A stretch of DNA of 64,000 nt from Adiantum capillus-veneris (lineage: Eukaryota > Streptophyta > Polypodiopsida > Polypodiales > Pteridaceae), in assembly GCA_014529385.2 (NCBI GenBank), contig CM043971.1, forward strand, positions 58,169,709-58,233,708, read 5' to 3'. How positions within the stretch are numbered: position 1 is the first letter of the stretch; every line of letters starts with the position of its first letter. Both the position numbers and the translations under genes were made by a program. This document shows positions 24,201 through 36,700 of the stretch, piece by piece. The notes under the pieces are model-generated. The model did no database searches. It saw only the letters and a list, made by a program, of their open reading frames with translations, and was not told the origin of the DNA.

Positions 24201-27200
24201 TATCTTGAAGCCTTTGGTTTACCACCTACGTATTCTCCAACTCAAGTAGAGCAAAGGTCAAAAGGAAAGAGACCTGCGCTAGAGGGGGGGTGATCCAAAA
24301 GTGGTAAACCTACGTATTCTCCAACTCAAGTAGAGTAAAGGTCAAAAGGAAAGAGACTTGCGCTAGAGGAAAGGTGATCTAGGATCTAGCACTTCTCATG
24401 TATCTATGGATTTAGTGCAATAGAAGTATACCCTGCTTGGCAATTGCCTTTGGGAAATAAAAGTTGTCCAAAAGTTTGTTCAATGCTATAGAAGTAAGTA
24501 TGTTTTGTCAGTTGTCAAGAGTACAGTAATTGCTTCCAACGAGTACATGTTGACGCATTTTTAAACTACTGGTTTATTATGCTTCAAAGGATTCGAAGCG
24601 TACTAAAAGTTATGGACTCTATTAAAGCCAGGGCACAGTGTGAAAGCTATCCACTATGTCAATGGAACAATCTCACAAGTAGACCATACATGAGTTAACA
24701 AGTGTTGAATACACAAGAGTGTTAGCTATGAGCATGTATGTCTCGTACCAGGTTGACCAAGTGTGCACACGAAAAGGTTGACAACCGTGACACGGTGTCC
24801 ATGAAGTGTTGTACACTCTAATGGATTGATATTCATGCAAACGACGACGTTCGCGATTTCAAGAGGGGGGTATGTCACGAGTTTGTGGCAACTAACTTTA
24901 CTTGTTGATTTCTTTTTGGGGGAATTTTATTTTACTTCTTTTAAAGCACCCCTCTGGAAATGCCAATGCCCGAGTTGCATGATGTGAGGCAGACAGTGAG
25001 AGTCTAGGCCGGATGGCCAGTGAGCACTAAAGTTGGACAAATGGATTAAGGTTAGCCACGGTGAGGCTACGAGTGTAAATCACCTTATAGCTAGCCGACA
25101 TTGCATTTTTCGATGTCGTTCCAGTGGTGATTGATGGTCAGACAACCCGGGTGAGTGCCATGGAAGCATCTCCTAAAATTTAAGGAACTCCTATTTTGGA
25201 CTTGAAAATGTGTTCGTGTCATTAGCTTTAGAATGACAAGGGGAACATTTTATTGCTCTGCTGCCAAGTCAACTCACGCACCAGTTGAGATATTTTTAGC
25301 CAAGTTTGCAAAAGTCGGAAACTGACAAGGTGTCACTCCGTGAGCATTTCTACCACTCTGGGCGAGCCTACAAGAGAAAGGGGACGCCATTTTTAGCCAG
25401 TAGGTGAATTGTCACAAGTTAAGAGCTATGGAGTGCTTTCTTTCCCTCTTATGTACAGTGCAGTGCCAGGAGTGATGCCCTGCACGCTACGCACTGCTCT
25501 CTCTCTCTCCCCTATGAGCAGTTAGGTTATGCCCCTCAAGTGGGCTTCTCATTTGACCAATGTACAGCTATGTGGATTTATGCTTTTGTGCCAAGGCAAG
25601 AGCCTCTCTGAACAGGAATGGGTGTAGCTAACTACTACACCAAAGCAGGCGCCGGTGAGGGTGATAACCTCACCACAAAGGTGCGTTTTCAGCACTGTGT
25701 TCACGCTGAATTTGGACTGTTTTGCAGCCGTCATGATGCCGGGAGCATTGGGAACAGTTCCCTACTATTAGACGACAGTTCGGGGGCTGTTTAGGTGAAA
25801 ATAGAGAGAAAACCAGTAATTACAGCGTGCTGTAATTACTGTTTTTGTGCAGGAAACAGGAGGTTTATGCTATTGGAAACGAGTCAGAGCTTGGGAGACT
25901 GTCCAAGGCAAGTTTGGGGCTGGTTTGCTACCAAAATTTTGCCTGCACACGTGCCATCTTGCGGGATACACGTAAAGGTCTCAAGGACTCTGGTTTTTGT
26001 AGTCTATTCCTCATTCCTGAAAGATACTAAAGGAATACCGAAAGGGGCGCCAACCTTTGGGGCCTACAGGTGTCACTGTCTGCTTGGGAGCATTCTAGCT
26101 TCCTGGCCGTGCTTTTGTCTTTAAGTGTAATTCCAGTCTCAGTTGCAGGTTCCTTTTAAGTCATTACTTTGTGTCGTAAAGTCAAGTGTTAAAAATCGGG
26201 TGAAAGATAACGTCTATCGCCCTACGGGCCGGTTTCACCCCCCCCCCCCGGACTCTGCGTCCAGATGCTCTGAGAAGTGAGCCCCCTTGGGTCACTTATA
26301 AACATTACAAGGGGTGCTAAAAGCAGAACCCCAAAAGCATGTAAACTCAAAAGCAGTTGGTCAAAAATCTGCCATAAAAATCAACAACGCAAAAAGTAAA
26401 ATTCCGTACACTTCTGCCACGTCAACCTATCAAGCGTGAAAAGCAGAATTTCCGTACAGTCTACCACGCCAACAGCTATCAGCGCAAAACGCAGAAATCC
26501 GTATTGTCTGCCTCGTTAACATGCCAACGCAAATTCTGAAAATCCATATTGTCTACTGCCACGTCATCTGTCAACCCGCAGGTGGTCGTGCCACGTCATC
26601 AGTTTGTGACACCTTCCCCTATGATGCCTAGTGCTATTAGATTTCTTTGCTCAAATGTCGAGGAAGCTTCTCTAGTTGAAGTCCCTAAAGGTTCTCTTTA
26701 TACAATGTCCCATAACCCCTTTTTCATAAGTCTGACGCCGTTGATAGTAAGTCAGAGCTCTGATGCATTGTTTGCAAAATAAAGAGTGAATAAGAGCTCG
26801 TAAGATCACCTATTGAGGATCAAACGGCTTGCCGACGGTGAGGACGACGATGAGACGGGCTGAAATCTGCAAATCTTTATTTGCTCAATTTTGATTGTGT
26901 GTCGGTGACGATGGCGATGACGACGATGCAACGACGACGTGCTGAAAACGCAGATGCTGAAATCTGCGTTTTCCAGGCTGAAATTGCAAACTACGTTGGA
27001 TCTGACCGTGCGACGAGGATTTGTTGCGGGAAGGTGAGATCTGCGAGGTTCGAAACTTCTCCTGCGGTGTCTAGCTGCTGAAAACTGAAAACGTTGATAC
27101 TAACTCAGGTTCTGTCGCGAAGAATCTGCAAAACGCTGGATGGTTATGCTGATGCAAAAACGCTAAGGCTGAATGTTGTCTTGCTGTGGAAATCTGCTAA

Positions 27201-27719
27201 CGCTAGGGCTGATCTGTTGTTCTGCTGCTGGGGCTGATCTGCTATGCAAAACGCTAGGGCTGGTCTGTCATGCAAAAACGCTAGGCCCTGCTACTGATGC
27301 AGAAAACGCTAGGGTCTCTTCCCGGGGTCCTGCTGAGAAGGTGTGTAACAGACTTGGACACTCCAAGTCAAGAATCAATCACGACAGCACCAAATAACCA
27401 CTTCAAAACAATTCACAGATCACAATAGATTTGCACTGGCACGGGGGAGTTCCGTGCCTAGAGATATTGGCCCCAAAGACTGGCACCCCTTTCAGTATTT
27501 CTTTTTGTATTAATCAGTTCAAAGTACAAGAGAGTGGGTCGGGTTTCACTCTCAGACTCTGCGTCCAGATGCTCTGAGAAGTGAGGCCCTCACCACTAAT
27601 TTAAAGGTTACAAGGGATGCCAAAAGCAGAGTCTCAAAAGCTTGAAAGCAAAAGCAGAGTTTTCTCTCTCTCTCACACAAGCTCTCTCTTGAGCTTTTAA
27701 TCCAAAAAAAAGAAATGAT

Positions 27720-27787
<68 letters not shown>

Positions 27788-30700
27788 CCCCCCCCCATGC
27801 GTAGCCAGAAAAAGCACATAGCGTCGCTTGGAAGAGGAAAAAGTAGCCCGCCAAATCCGGAAATCCGTACGCTGGCCCACGTGGCAGTTTTTAGGGTTTC
27901 AGCCAATTAGGGTTTAAGCCAGCAGTTAGGGTTAGGATTTCCAGAAATTAGGGTTTGCTGAAAATTAGGGTTTTTGGCAGATTTTAGGGTTTGCAGGAAT
28001 TTTAGGGTTTCTGGCAAAAATCAGGGTTTCTGTTGTCGATAGCCACGTCATCACTTTGTGACATACCCCCCTCTTGAAAGCATTGTAATCGACCGCAATT
28101 ACGCCTGCAAAACCGACAAAAGCCATAAACCGTCTTAGCAGACACTGACTGTTAGTACCTACGTACTCGGAACACACATCTAGCACATGTACCAAAATCG
28201 ACAGTCACATCACACGACATCTCAGGACATCACATGACATTCAACATTCATTCGGATCTTAGACCATGAATTATCGGCAATGTAGCTAGCAATCACATCT
28301 AGGTCCAATCGGGACCTCATCGATGTCCAATTGACTAACCCGTATTGCAACCATGTCTATTCGAGATCAATCAGACCAAAATGTTGCAGTCATTTCGTCT
28401 ATCAGTTCCTGCACTTAAGAGAAGTCAAGAACAAATCAGTATCATAATCAGGAATTCCATTTCATCAAGTCATACAGCAAAATATTGTCAGCTTTCAGTA
28501 TCCCTGAAGCTCAAAGAGAGATCAGTGACTCTAGTATCCAAATCAAGGCATCTGTTGACAAAGGAGTGGAGCAACTCCCCTCTTGTGCATCCCACTGCAC
28601 CAGATCTCCGGCCAAGCTGAATTCTGGGTTCCATTTGGAGTAGACTATGCTAAACCAAAAGCATCGAGGTAAAGTTTCACAATCTGAGGAGTATCTGCTA
28701 GGTCCTCCTCCTCCATCCACTTCGCATCCAATGCAGGATAGTTCTTGAACTTAACCAAGAACCGCCTTCGGACTTTACCTTTAGTCTCCGTATCCTTATG
28801 TGCCAAAATCTGTTCAGGAACAAGGATCTCCTCGTTTTCTTCCACTTCGGGTTGCTCATCAGGCTCCCAATCATCATGCACATCACCTTTAAAAGGTTTC
28901 AAGAGACACATGGAATGCATTGTGAATTCTCCAAGTATCTGGCAGTTTCAATCAGAAGGAGACATATTTATCTTTTCAGTGATCTGGAAAGGTCCATAGT
29001 ATCGCATACTAAGCTTTCGAAAAAGCCTCTCCTTTCCCTTTTTCTTTCGTAGGTGTGCCTTCTCAAAACGTAAGAGCACCCAATCATCCTCCTTCAATTT
29101 CATGTCGCAACGATGGCAATCCGCTAGCCTTTTCTGCCGTTCTCGAGACTTCTGCAAAGTCTCGCGAACCTTGGCAAAAGCCGTATCCAAATCTCACGTA
29201 TATTTATCCACTTCAAAGATCTTATCTTTCGTGCTTAGGAAGGGTGGAACCTTCGCAGCACCTTCAACAATCTCAAATGGCGCCTTCCCCGTCGAAGAGT
29301 GTATCGTGTTATTGTAGGCAAATTCCACCAAAGGAAAGTACTTTTTCCATTGAGTCTTCTAATCAGAGATATAAGACTTCAATAAATCTAGAACCACTGA
29401 ATTTGCAATCTCAGATTGCCCATCAGTCTGCAGGTGGAACGATGACAAGAACTGCAACCGCGTGCCAATGTTCTCCCAAATTGCCTTCCAAAACAGACTC
29501 GTAAATCTGGGGTCTCTGTCGGAGACAATCGTCTCAGGCATGCCATGTAATCTGAAGATTTGGGCCACAAACAGTCACGCTAAGTGATCCGGCTTGACTG
29601 TTTTCTTCACTCGAATGAAATGAGCCTGTTTGCTAAATCTATCAATAACAATCCAGATACCATCGTGACCACTCTGTATTCTCGGGAGATTAAAAATGAA
29701 ATCCATCACAATACTTTCCCAGGGGCGGGTGGGTATGGGTAAAGCCTATAACAATCCCTGTGCCTTATGCCTATCAAACTTGACCTTCTGACATACTAAG
29801 CAACTACACACAAACTCTTCCACATTCTTTATGAGTCTCGGCCAAAAGAAGTATCTCTCTACCCACTTCATGGTGGTAGCAATGCTACGGTGACCCGTAA
29901 AAGGTGGACAGTGGCATTCAGTCATAACCTTTTCCCTCAACGGCTGTGTAACACACAACATAGTCTTTTTCATCAAGTAGCCTTCTCGGAGGGAGTATCC
30001 AGCTATTGTCTCCCCATCCCGTATCCGTGTGAAAATATCTGCAAAATCTGTATCTGTGGCATATTGATCAACCATATCCTCGAAGCTCCTATGATGTATC
30101 GCCGAAATAGCCATAATCAACGGCTTCCGAGACAAAGCATCTACCACCACATTCTTCTGTCCCTGAACATGGACAATCTGGAAGTGAAACTATGACAAGA
30201 TGTTTGCCCACCGCATCTGCTTTTCCGAAAGCTGCTTCTGTGACAAGAAGTAGCGAAAACCCTAATGGTCTGTAAAGACAGTAAAATCCGCTCCGAGTAG
30301 GTAATGCCGCCACTGAGTAAGAGCATGGCTCTTTCTCATATATATGTGCTGTCATCTCTGGCCTAGAGAACAATCGGCTCTCGTAAGCAATGACATGGCC
30401 TTCTTGCATCAACACCACACCCAGACTACGACCACAAGCATCACAATATACTTCAAATGACTTCTGCAAGTCCGACAAAGTCAAAACTGGTCCCGTAGTC
30501 AATTTCTCTTTCAAGGTCCGAAAGGCAGTCACCTCTGTGGATCCCCACGAGAAAGGGACTCCTTTCTGTGTCAAGATATGCAAAGGGGAAGCAACCTCTG
30601 CAAACTTTCGTATAAACCGCCTGTAGTACGAACACGGTCCCAAGAAGCTTCTAACTTCATGGACATTCTTCAAATCGGGCCAATCACGGATAGTCTCTAT

Positions 30701-33700
30701 CTTGGCCGGGTCCATTTGCACTCCAGCTGCTAAGACAATGTGTCCCAAAAAGTGTATCTCTGGTAGGAAAATTTCACTTTTCTTTGCGTTAATCACTAAC
30801 TTGTGCTCTCGTAATGCCAGAAAGACCTGCAGCAGATGATCTCTGAGTTCTGCCTCATTCTTGGAGAAAACAATGATGTCGTCAAAGAAAGTGTCAACAA
30901 ATAGTCTGTACTCTCGAAAAATCATGTCCATCATCCGGTTAAATGTCGCAGGAGCATTGGTTAAGCCAAAAGGCATCACCAAAAACTCAAATAACCCAAC
31001 AGTAGTCCGAAAGGCTGTCTTGTAGACGTCCCTCAGCGCGATTCGGATCTGATGATATCCACTCTTCAAGTCAATCCTGCTAAAGCACGAGGATCCCTGT
31101 AACCTGTCAAGTATATCATCGATCCTAGGAATCGAAAATCTGTCCTTGATGATGATTTTGTTGAGAGCTCTATAATCGATGCACATCCTCCAAGATCCGT
31201 CTTTCTTCAAAACCAACAACACTGGAGAGCAATACGGTGAAGTACTAGGCTGGACGAGACCCTTTTCCAAGAGGTCTTTCACTTGGTTCATAATCTCTTC
31301 ATTCTGTGCTCGGCTCACACGGTAAGGTGGCCGGTTCGGTGGTGTACTACCAGGTATCAGATCAATGGTATGATCTTCAAGACGAGCAGGTGGTAACTCT
31401 CCTGGTAAGCCCTTTGAGAAGCAATCGACGTGAGAGTGGAGAAAATCTTGGCGTTCTTTATCAAGTTTAGACATAGTTGTCCCATCCTTATCGCTCAATT
31501 CTTTCATAAAGATCGAGTAAACAAACAGACTGGATTTCATTAATTTTGAAATGGCCAAAGCCGATACAATAGGGACAGACTCGCCCTTCAGTTTAATATC
31601 AAGTACAACTGTTTTGCCCTTTTCTGTAGTCAAAGTCGCTTTTCTCGCTCGATAATCGACCACGGCGTTGTTCTTGTGGTACCAAGGAATCCCTAAGATA
31701 ACATCACAACCCTCCAAAGGCATTATGAAGAAGTCCTTATGCCCCAAATACCCCTGACAATGCAACCGAAGTTTGCCAATGACAGGTGTAATGGCTACGT
31801 CCCTGCCGGGTGCCGCTAGAACTGCCTCTGCAAGTGGTCCTATCCGATCGGGAGTAATCTCGAGCCGCGCCGCCAATTCCGCTGCAATGAAGTTGGCCTT
31901 GGCTCCTCCATCAAAGAAAATCAGGGCCTCTTGATCTCACTTTGCCCCAAGCTCGGCAAAGTTCTGTACTCTCATCCATGGTGTCGAGATCGATACCCAT
32001 ACAATCTGGAACTAGTCATGTTTTCATCTTACCGTTTCGTCCACGTTTCTCAGCTTCTCTCGAACTCTCAGGCATCTCGTCGTCCTTATCATTTTGTTCT
32101 TTCTGTGCCTTTTTAGGGCACTTCGCGGAGATGTGTCCCTGTTCCCCGCATCCAAAGCACTTCCCCTCTTTGATGAATCGAGCTCGCTCCTGAGGAGTAA
32201 GCTTGGGTCGAGCATCCTTTTTCTCTGGGTTGCTCTTTCTCTTTCTACTTCCATTCCTAGAAGTCTATTCAGCTCGCTGTGTCATGTTCTCATCTGTGGG
32301 GTAAGTCAGACTGCCAAAGTGAATGGCAAAGCCTTGCTTCGCATGACTCAACTCCTGAATAGAAGCTGACTTCTGCTCCAAGCAGTGATCTCGGATATCT
32401 CGTTCCAAGCAGCTCGTATATCTCGTTCATATTCTTGCGTCAACCAAGAAGAAATAAAAAGCTTTTTGAATTTCAGCCATTTAACTGGCACAGTCTTGTT
32501 TAAAAGAAGCGTGGATCACCAAGTACGAGCATTCCCCTTATGGTAAGAGATAGCTCTCCGAATCTTGGAGTCCTCTGAATAGCGTCCTCCCGCGAAAGCA
32601 ATGTCAAACTGTTGTATAAAAGACAAAGCCTTCGAAGCATCTGAGTATCCTAAAAAAGTATCAAACTTGATCGAGTGGCCACCTTCCTTAAACTCTCGAA
32701 CTTTCTTGCTTTTATCTTCGAGAAAGTCATACTGGTTGGCTTTGTAAAAATTCTTCTTGTTCGCATAGAAGTTTCCATCATCAAAATCTGAGCTGTCTGT
32801 AGACGAGTCCTGAGTAGAACTGTCAGGCTCTCGACGAGATTTAGCCTTCTTTGCCTTTTTCTTGTCCGTTCCGAAAGCTTTGTTTCTTACTTCGCTTTTT
32901 ACCTTTTCTGTCTTCTTCGCTCGAATCTGAAGAGATAGAAGAACTGTCAGAAGAAGAAGAAGAAGAAGAACTGGGTACTCCTTCAAATCGAACACGCTTC
33001 TTCTGTTTCTTTGCCTTGTCAAAAGTCGACTAACGACCCAAATATCCTGGGAAGTCAGTGCTTTTCTTCTGCTTTTTGCCATGCTTTTTGCACGTCAAAA
33101 AGCTGAGCAATCCGTGCATCAACCACCTCTTGTAATTCCTTCTCTGAATACTGTTTGTGATCAGAAGGTTTCTTGAGAGCGGGTTTCAATGGTGGTGTAG
33201 TGGTTTTCTGCCACTATGCATGCACTTCCTGAAAAGAAGTCTCGCTCATATATTTTGCCAATTTCGGATCCTTCGCAAAACTGAGCATCATCTTTGTTGC
33301 ATCGTCGATCAATTGACAACGCTTCATCTCTCTTTGCTCAGCTTGAGTAGGCCGATGCGGGCCATACTCTCTGTCAGAATCTTCGTTGTCATCCCTGCCC
33401 GCATCTCCAGATGCAGAGGGAGTCGACGAATCCTTGCGGTGCCACAGAAAAAAATTTGGGGATCAGATTTCCCGTAGAAGAGAAATCGGCCGTGCTCTGA
33501 TACCACTATAACAGACTTGGACACTCCAAGTTAAGAACCAATCGCGACAGCACCAAATAACCACTTCAAAACAATTCACAAATCACAATAGATTTGCACT
33601 GGCCCGACGGAGTTCCGTGCCTAAAGATATTGGCCCCAAAGATTGGCGCCACTTTCGGTATTTCTTTTTGTATTAATCAGTTCAAAGTATAATAGAGTGG

Positions 33701-36700
33701 GTCAGGTTTCACTCTCAGACTCTGCGCCCAGATGCTCTGAGAAGTGAGGCCCTCGCCACTAATTTAAAGGTTACAAGGGATGCCAAAAGCAGTCTCAAAA
33801 GCTTGAAAGCAAAAGCAAAGTTTTCTCTCTCTCACACAAGCTCTCTCTTGAGCTTTTAATCCGAAAAAAAGCAATGATGCTCTCTCTCTCTCTATCTCCC
33901 ATGCGTAGCCAGAAAAAGCAGATAGCGTCGCTTGGAAGAGGAAAAAGCAGCCCGCCAAATCCGAAAATCCGTACGCTGGCCCACGTGGCAGTTTTTAGGG
34001 TTTCAGCCAATTAGGGTTTAAGCTAGCAGTTAGGATTAGGGTTTCTAAAAATTAGGGTTTGCTGAAAATTAGGGTTTTTGACAGATTTCAGGGTTTCCAA
34101 GAATTTTAGGGTTTTTGGCAAAAATTAGGGTTTCTGTTGTCTGTAGCCACGTCATCACTTTGTGACAAGGTGCCTGTTGAACGCTTAGTTCCTGCTGCCA
34201 AAAAGTGCTAGTGCTAGGTTTACATATACTTGCTTATCAAAATTACCCTACCTAGTTCCCAACAAAAGTCACTTAAAAAAAATAAGTGAAAATTGGCTAA
34301 AATAGGGAAAATAGGTCTATGCACTGTAAAAATGCTCCTGATGGGTTCTGATGGAAATCTCATGATCATTGTCACAAAGTGATGACGTGGCGGACAGCAA
34401 AATTCCTAATTTCTGCCAAAAACCCTAAAATTCCTGCAAACCCTAATTTTTGCCAAAAACCCTAAATTCCGGAAATCGCGGAGGCGGATTATTAAAAAAA
34501 AAAAAAATTTGTTGGAAAATGATGAGCGACGCGAATTTTGCTTTTGCTTTTTTTTTATTAAAAAAAAAAGAGAAAAGACTCTCTAAGAGAGAGAGAGAGA
34601 ACTGATGCTTTTGATTTTAAAAGCTTTTGGGGCTCTGCTTTTGGGCATCCCTTGTAACCTTTAAATTAGTGGTGAGGGCCTCACTTCTCAGAGCATCTGG
34701 ACGCAGAGTCTGAGAGTGAAACCCTAACCGCTCTCTTGTACTTTGATGATTGATTAATACAAAAAGAAATACCGAAAGGGGCGCCAGTCTTTGGGGCCAA
34801 TATCTCTAGGCACGGAACTCCGCCGGGCCAGTGCAAATCTATTGTGATCTGTGAATTGTTTTGAAGTGGTTATTTGGTGCTGTCGCGGTTGATTCTTGAC
34901 TTGGAGTGTCCAAGTTTGTTACAGTGGTATCAGAGCACGGCCGATTTCTCTTCTACGGGAAATCCGATCCCCGAAATTTTTTTTTTCCGCGACACCTATG
35001 GCTTCAGGCAATGATCAGTCGACTCCCTCTGCATCTGGAGATGCGGGCTGGGATCACAACGAAGATTCAGACAAAGAGTATGGCCCGCCTCGGCCTACTC
35101 AGGCGGAGCAAACAGAGATGGAGCGTCGTCAATTGATTGGCGATGCAACAAAGATGATGCTCAATTTTGCCAAAGACCCGAAGATGGTAAAATATATGAA
35201 CCAGACCTCTTTGAAAGAGGTACAGATGGAGTGGCAGAGAACCACAACACCACTCTCGAAACCCGCTCTCAAGAAACCTTCTACCTCCAAGAAATATACG
35301 GAGAAGGAACTGGAGAACGTGGTTGATGCACGGATTGCTCAGCTTTTCGACGTGCAAAAGAAAGGCAAAAAGCACGGCAAAAAGCAGAACAAAGGTACTG
35401 ACTTCCCGGGATATTTGGGTCGTCAGTCGACATTCGACAAAGCAAAGAAACGGAAGAAGCGTGTTCGATTTGAAGGAGTACCCAGTTCTTCTTCTTCTTC
35501 TTCTGACAGTTCTTCTAGCTCCTCGGATTAGAGCGAAGAAGACAGAAAAAAAGCAAAAAAGCGAAGCAAGACACAAAGCTTCGGAACGGGCAAGAAAAAG
35601 GCAAAGAAGGCTACATCTCGCCCAGAGACTGACAGTTCTACTGAGGACTCGTCTACAGACAGCTCAGATTCCGATGACGGAAAGTTTTATGCGAACAAGA
35701 AGAATTTTTACAAAGCCAACCAGTATGACTTTCTCGAAGATAAAAGCAAGAAAGTCCGAGAGTTTAAGGAAGGTGGCCACTCGATCAAGTTTGATACTTT
35801 TCAGGATACTCAGATGCTTCGAAGGCTTTGTCTCTTATACAGCAGTTTGACATCGCTTTCGCGGGAGGACGCTATTCAGAGCACTCCAAGATTCGAAGAG
35901 CTGCCTCTTATTTTAAGGGGAATGCTCGCACTTGGTGGTCCACGCTTCTATTAAGCAAGACTGTGCCAGTTACATGGCTGAAATTCAAGAGGCTTTTTAT
36001 TTCTTCTTGGTTGACTCAAGAGTTTGAGCGAGATATACGAGCTGCTTGGAACCATCTCCGGATGACCAAGAGCGATACAGTGAATTCTTATTGTGAAAGA
36101 TTCTGGAGCTCTTTTCTACCCGCCTCTTCATTCAAGAAGATCTCGTTCAGAGAACAAATTGAGCGGTTTACCTTGGGTCTACCTACAGAGATCCGAGATC
36201 ACTGCTTGGAACAGAAGTCAGCTTCTATTCAGGAGTTGATGAGTCATGCGAAGCGGGGCTTTGCCATTCACTCTGGCAGTCTGACTTACCCCACAGATGA
36301 GGCCATGACACAACGAGCCAAACAGACTTCTGGGAATGAAAGTAGAATGAAAAAGAGCAACCCAGAGAAAAAAAAAGGATGCACGACCCAAGCTTACTCC
36401 TGAGGAGAGAGCTCGCTTCATCAGAGAGGGGAAGTGCTTTGAATGCGGGAAACATGGACATATTTCCGCAAAGTGCCCTGATAAGGCACAGAAAGAACAG
36501 AATGATAAAGACGACGACAGGTCTGAGAGTTCGAGAGCAGCTGAGGAATGTGGCAGAAAAGGCAGATAGAAAAGCAGAACTGGTACCACATGGCGTGGGA
36601 CTTGCACCGAATCAAATGAATGAAAGTACAAACTTTGCCGTTTTTTTTTGGGGCAAAGTGAAGGATCAGGAAGCTCTTTTGAAGGAGCCAAGGCCAACTT

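Larger units (their letters stand above)
27344..34167 (-). mobile_element. H1, Ty3/gypsy chromovirus
   Basis: LTRs at 27344-28063 (3', 720 bp) and 33507-34167 (5', 661 bp); TSD AGGTG perfect (27339-27343 and 34168-34172). The minus-strand PBS TGGTATCAGAGC lies just inside the 5' LTR (near 33495-33506). The PPT is GCTTTCAAGAGGGGGGTA on the minus strand (28064-28081). The 5' LTR terminal dinucleotide has changed from TG to TA at 33507. Gag, protease, RT, RNase H, integrase and chromodomain are all traceable but broken. Confidence 0.93.

Noticed and set aside
27890-28030. Interstitial telomere tract
   Set aside because: TTTAGGG units are spaced irregularly and sit inside LTRs in every H1 and H2 copy, so this is an LTR motif array rather than a telomere relic.
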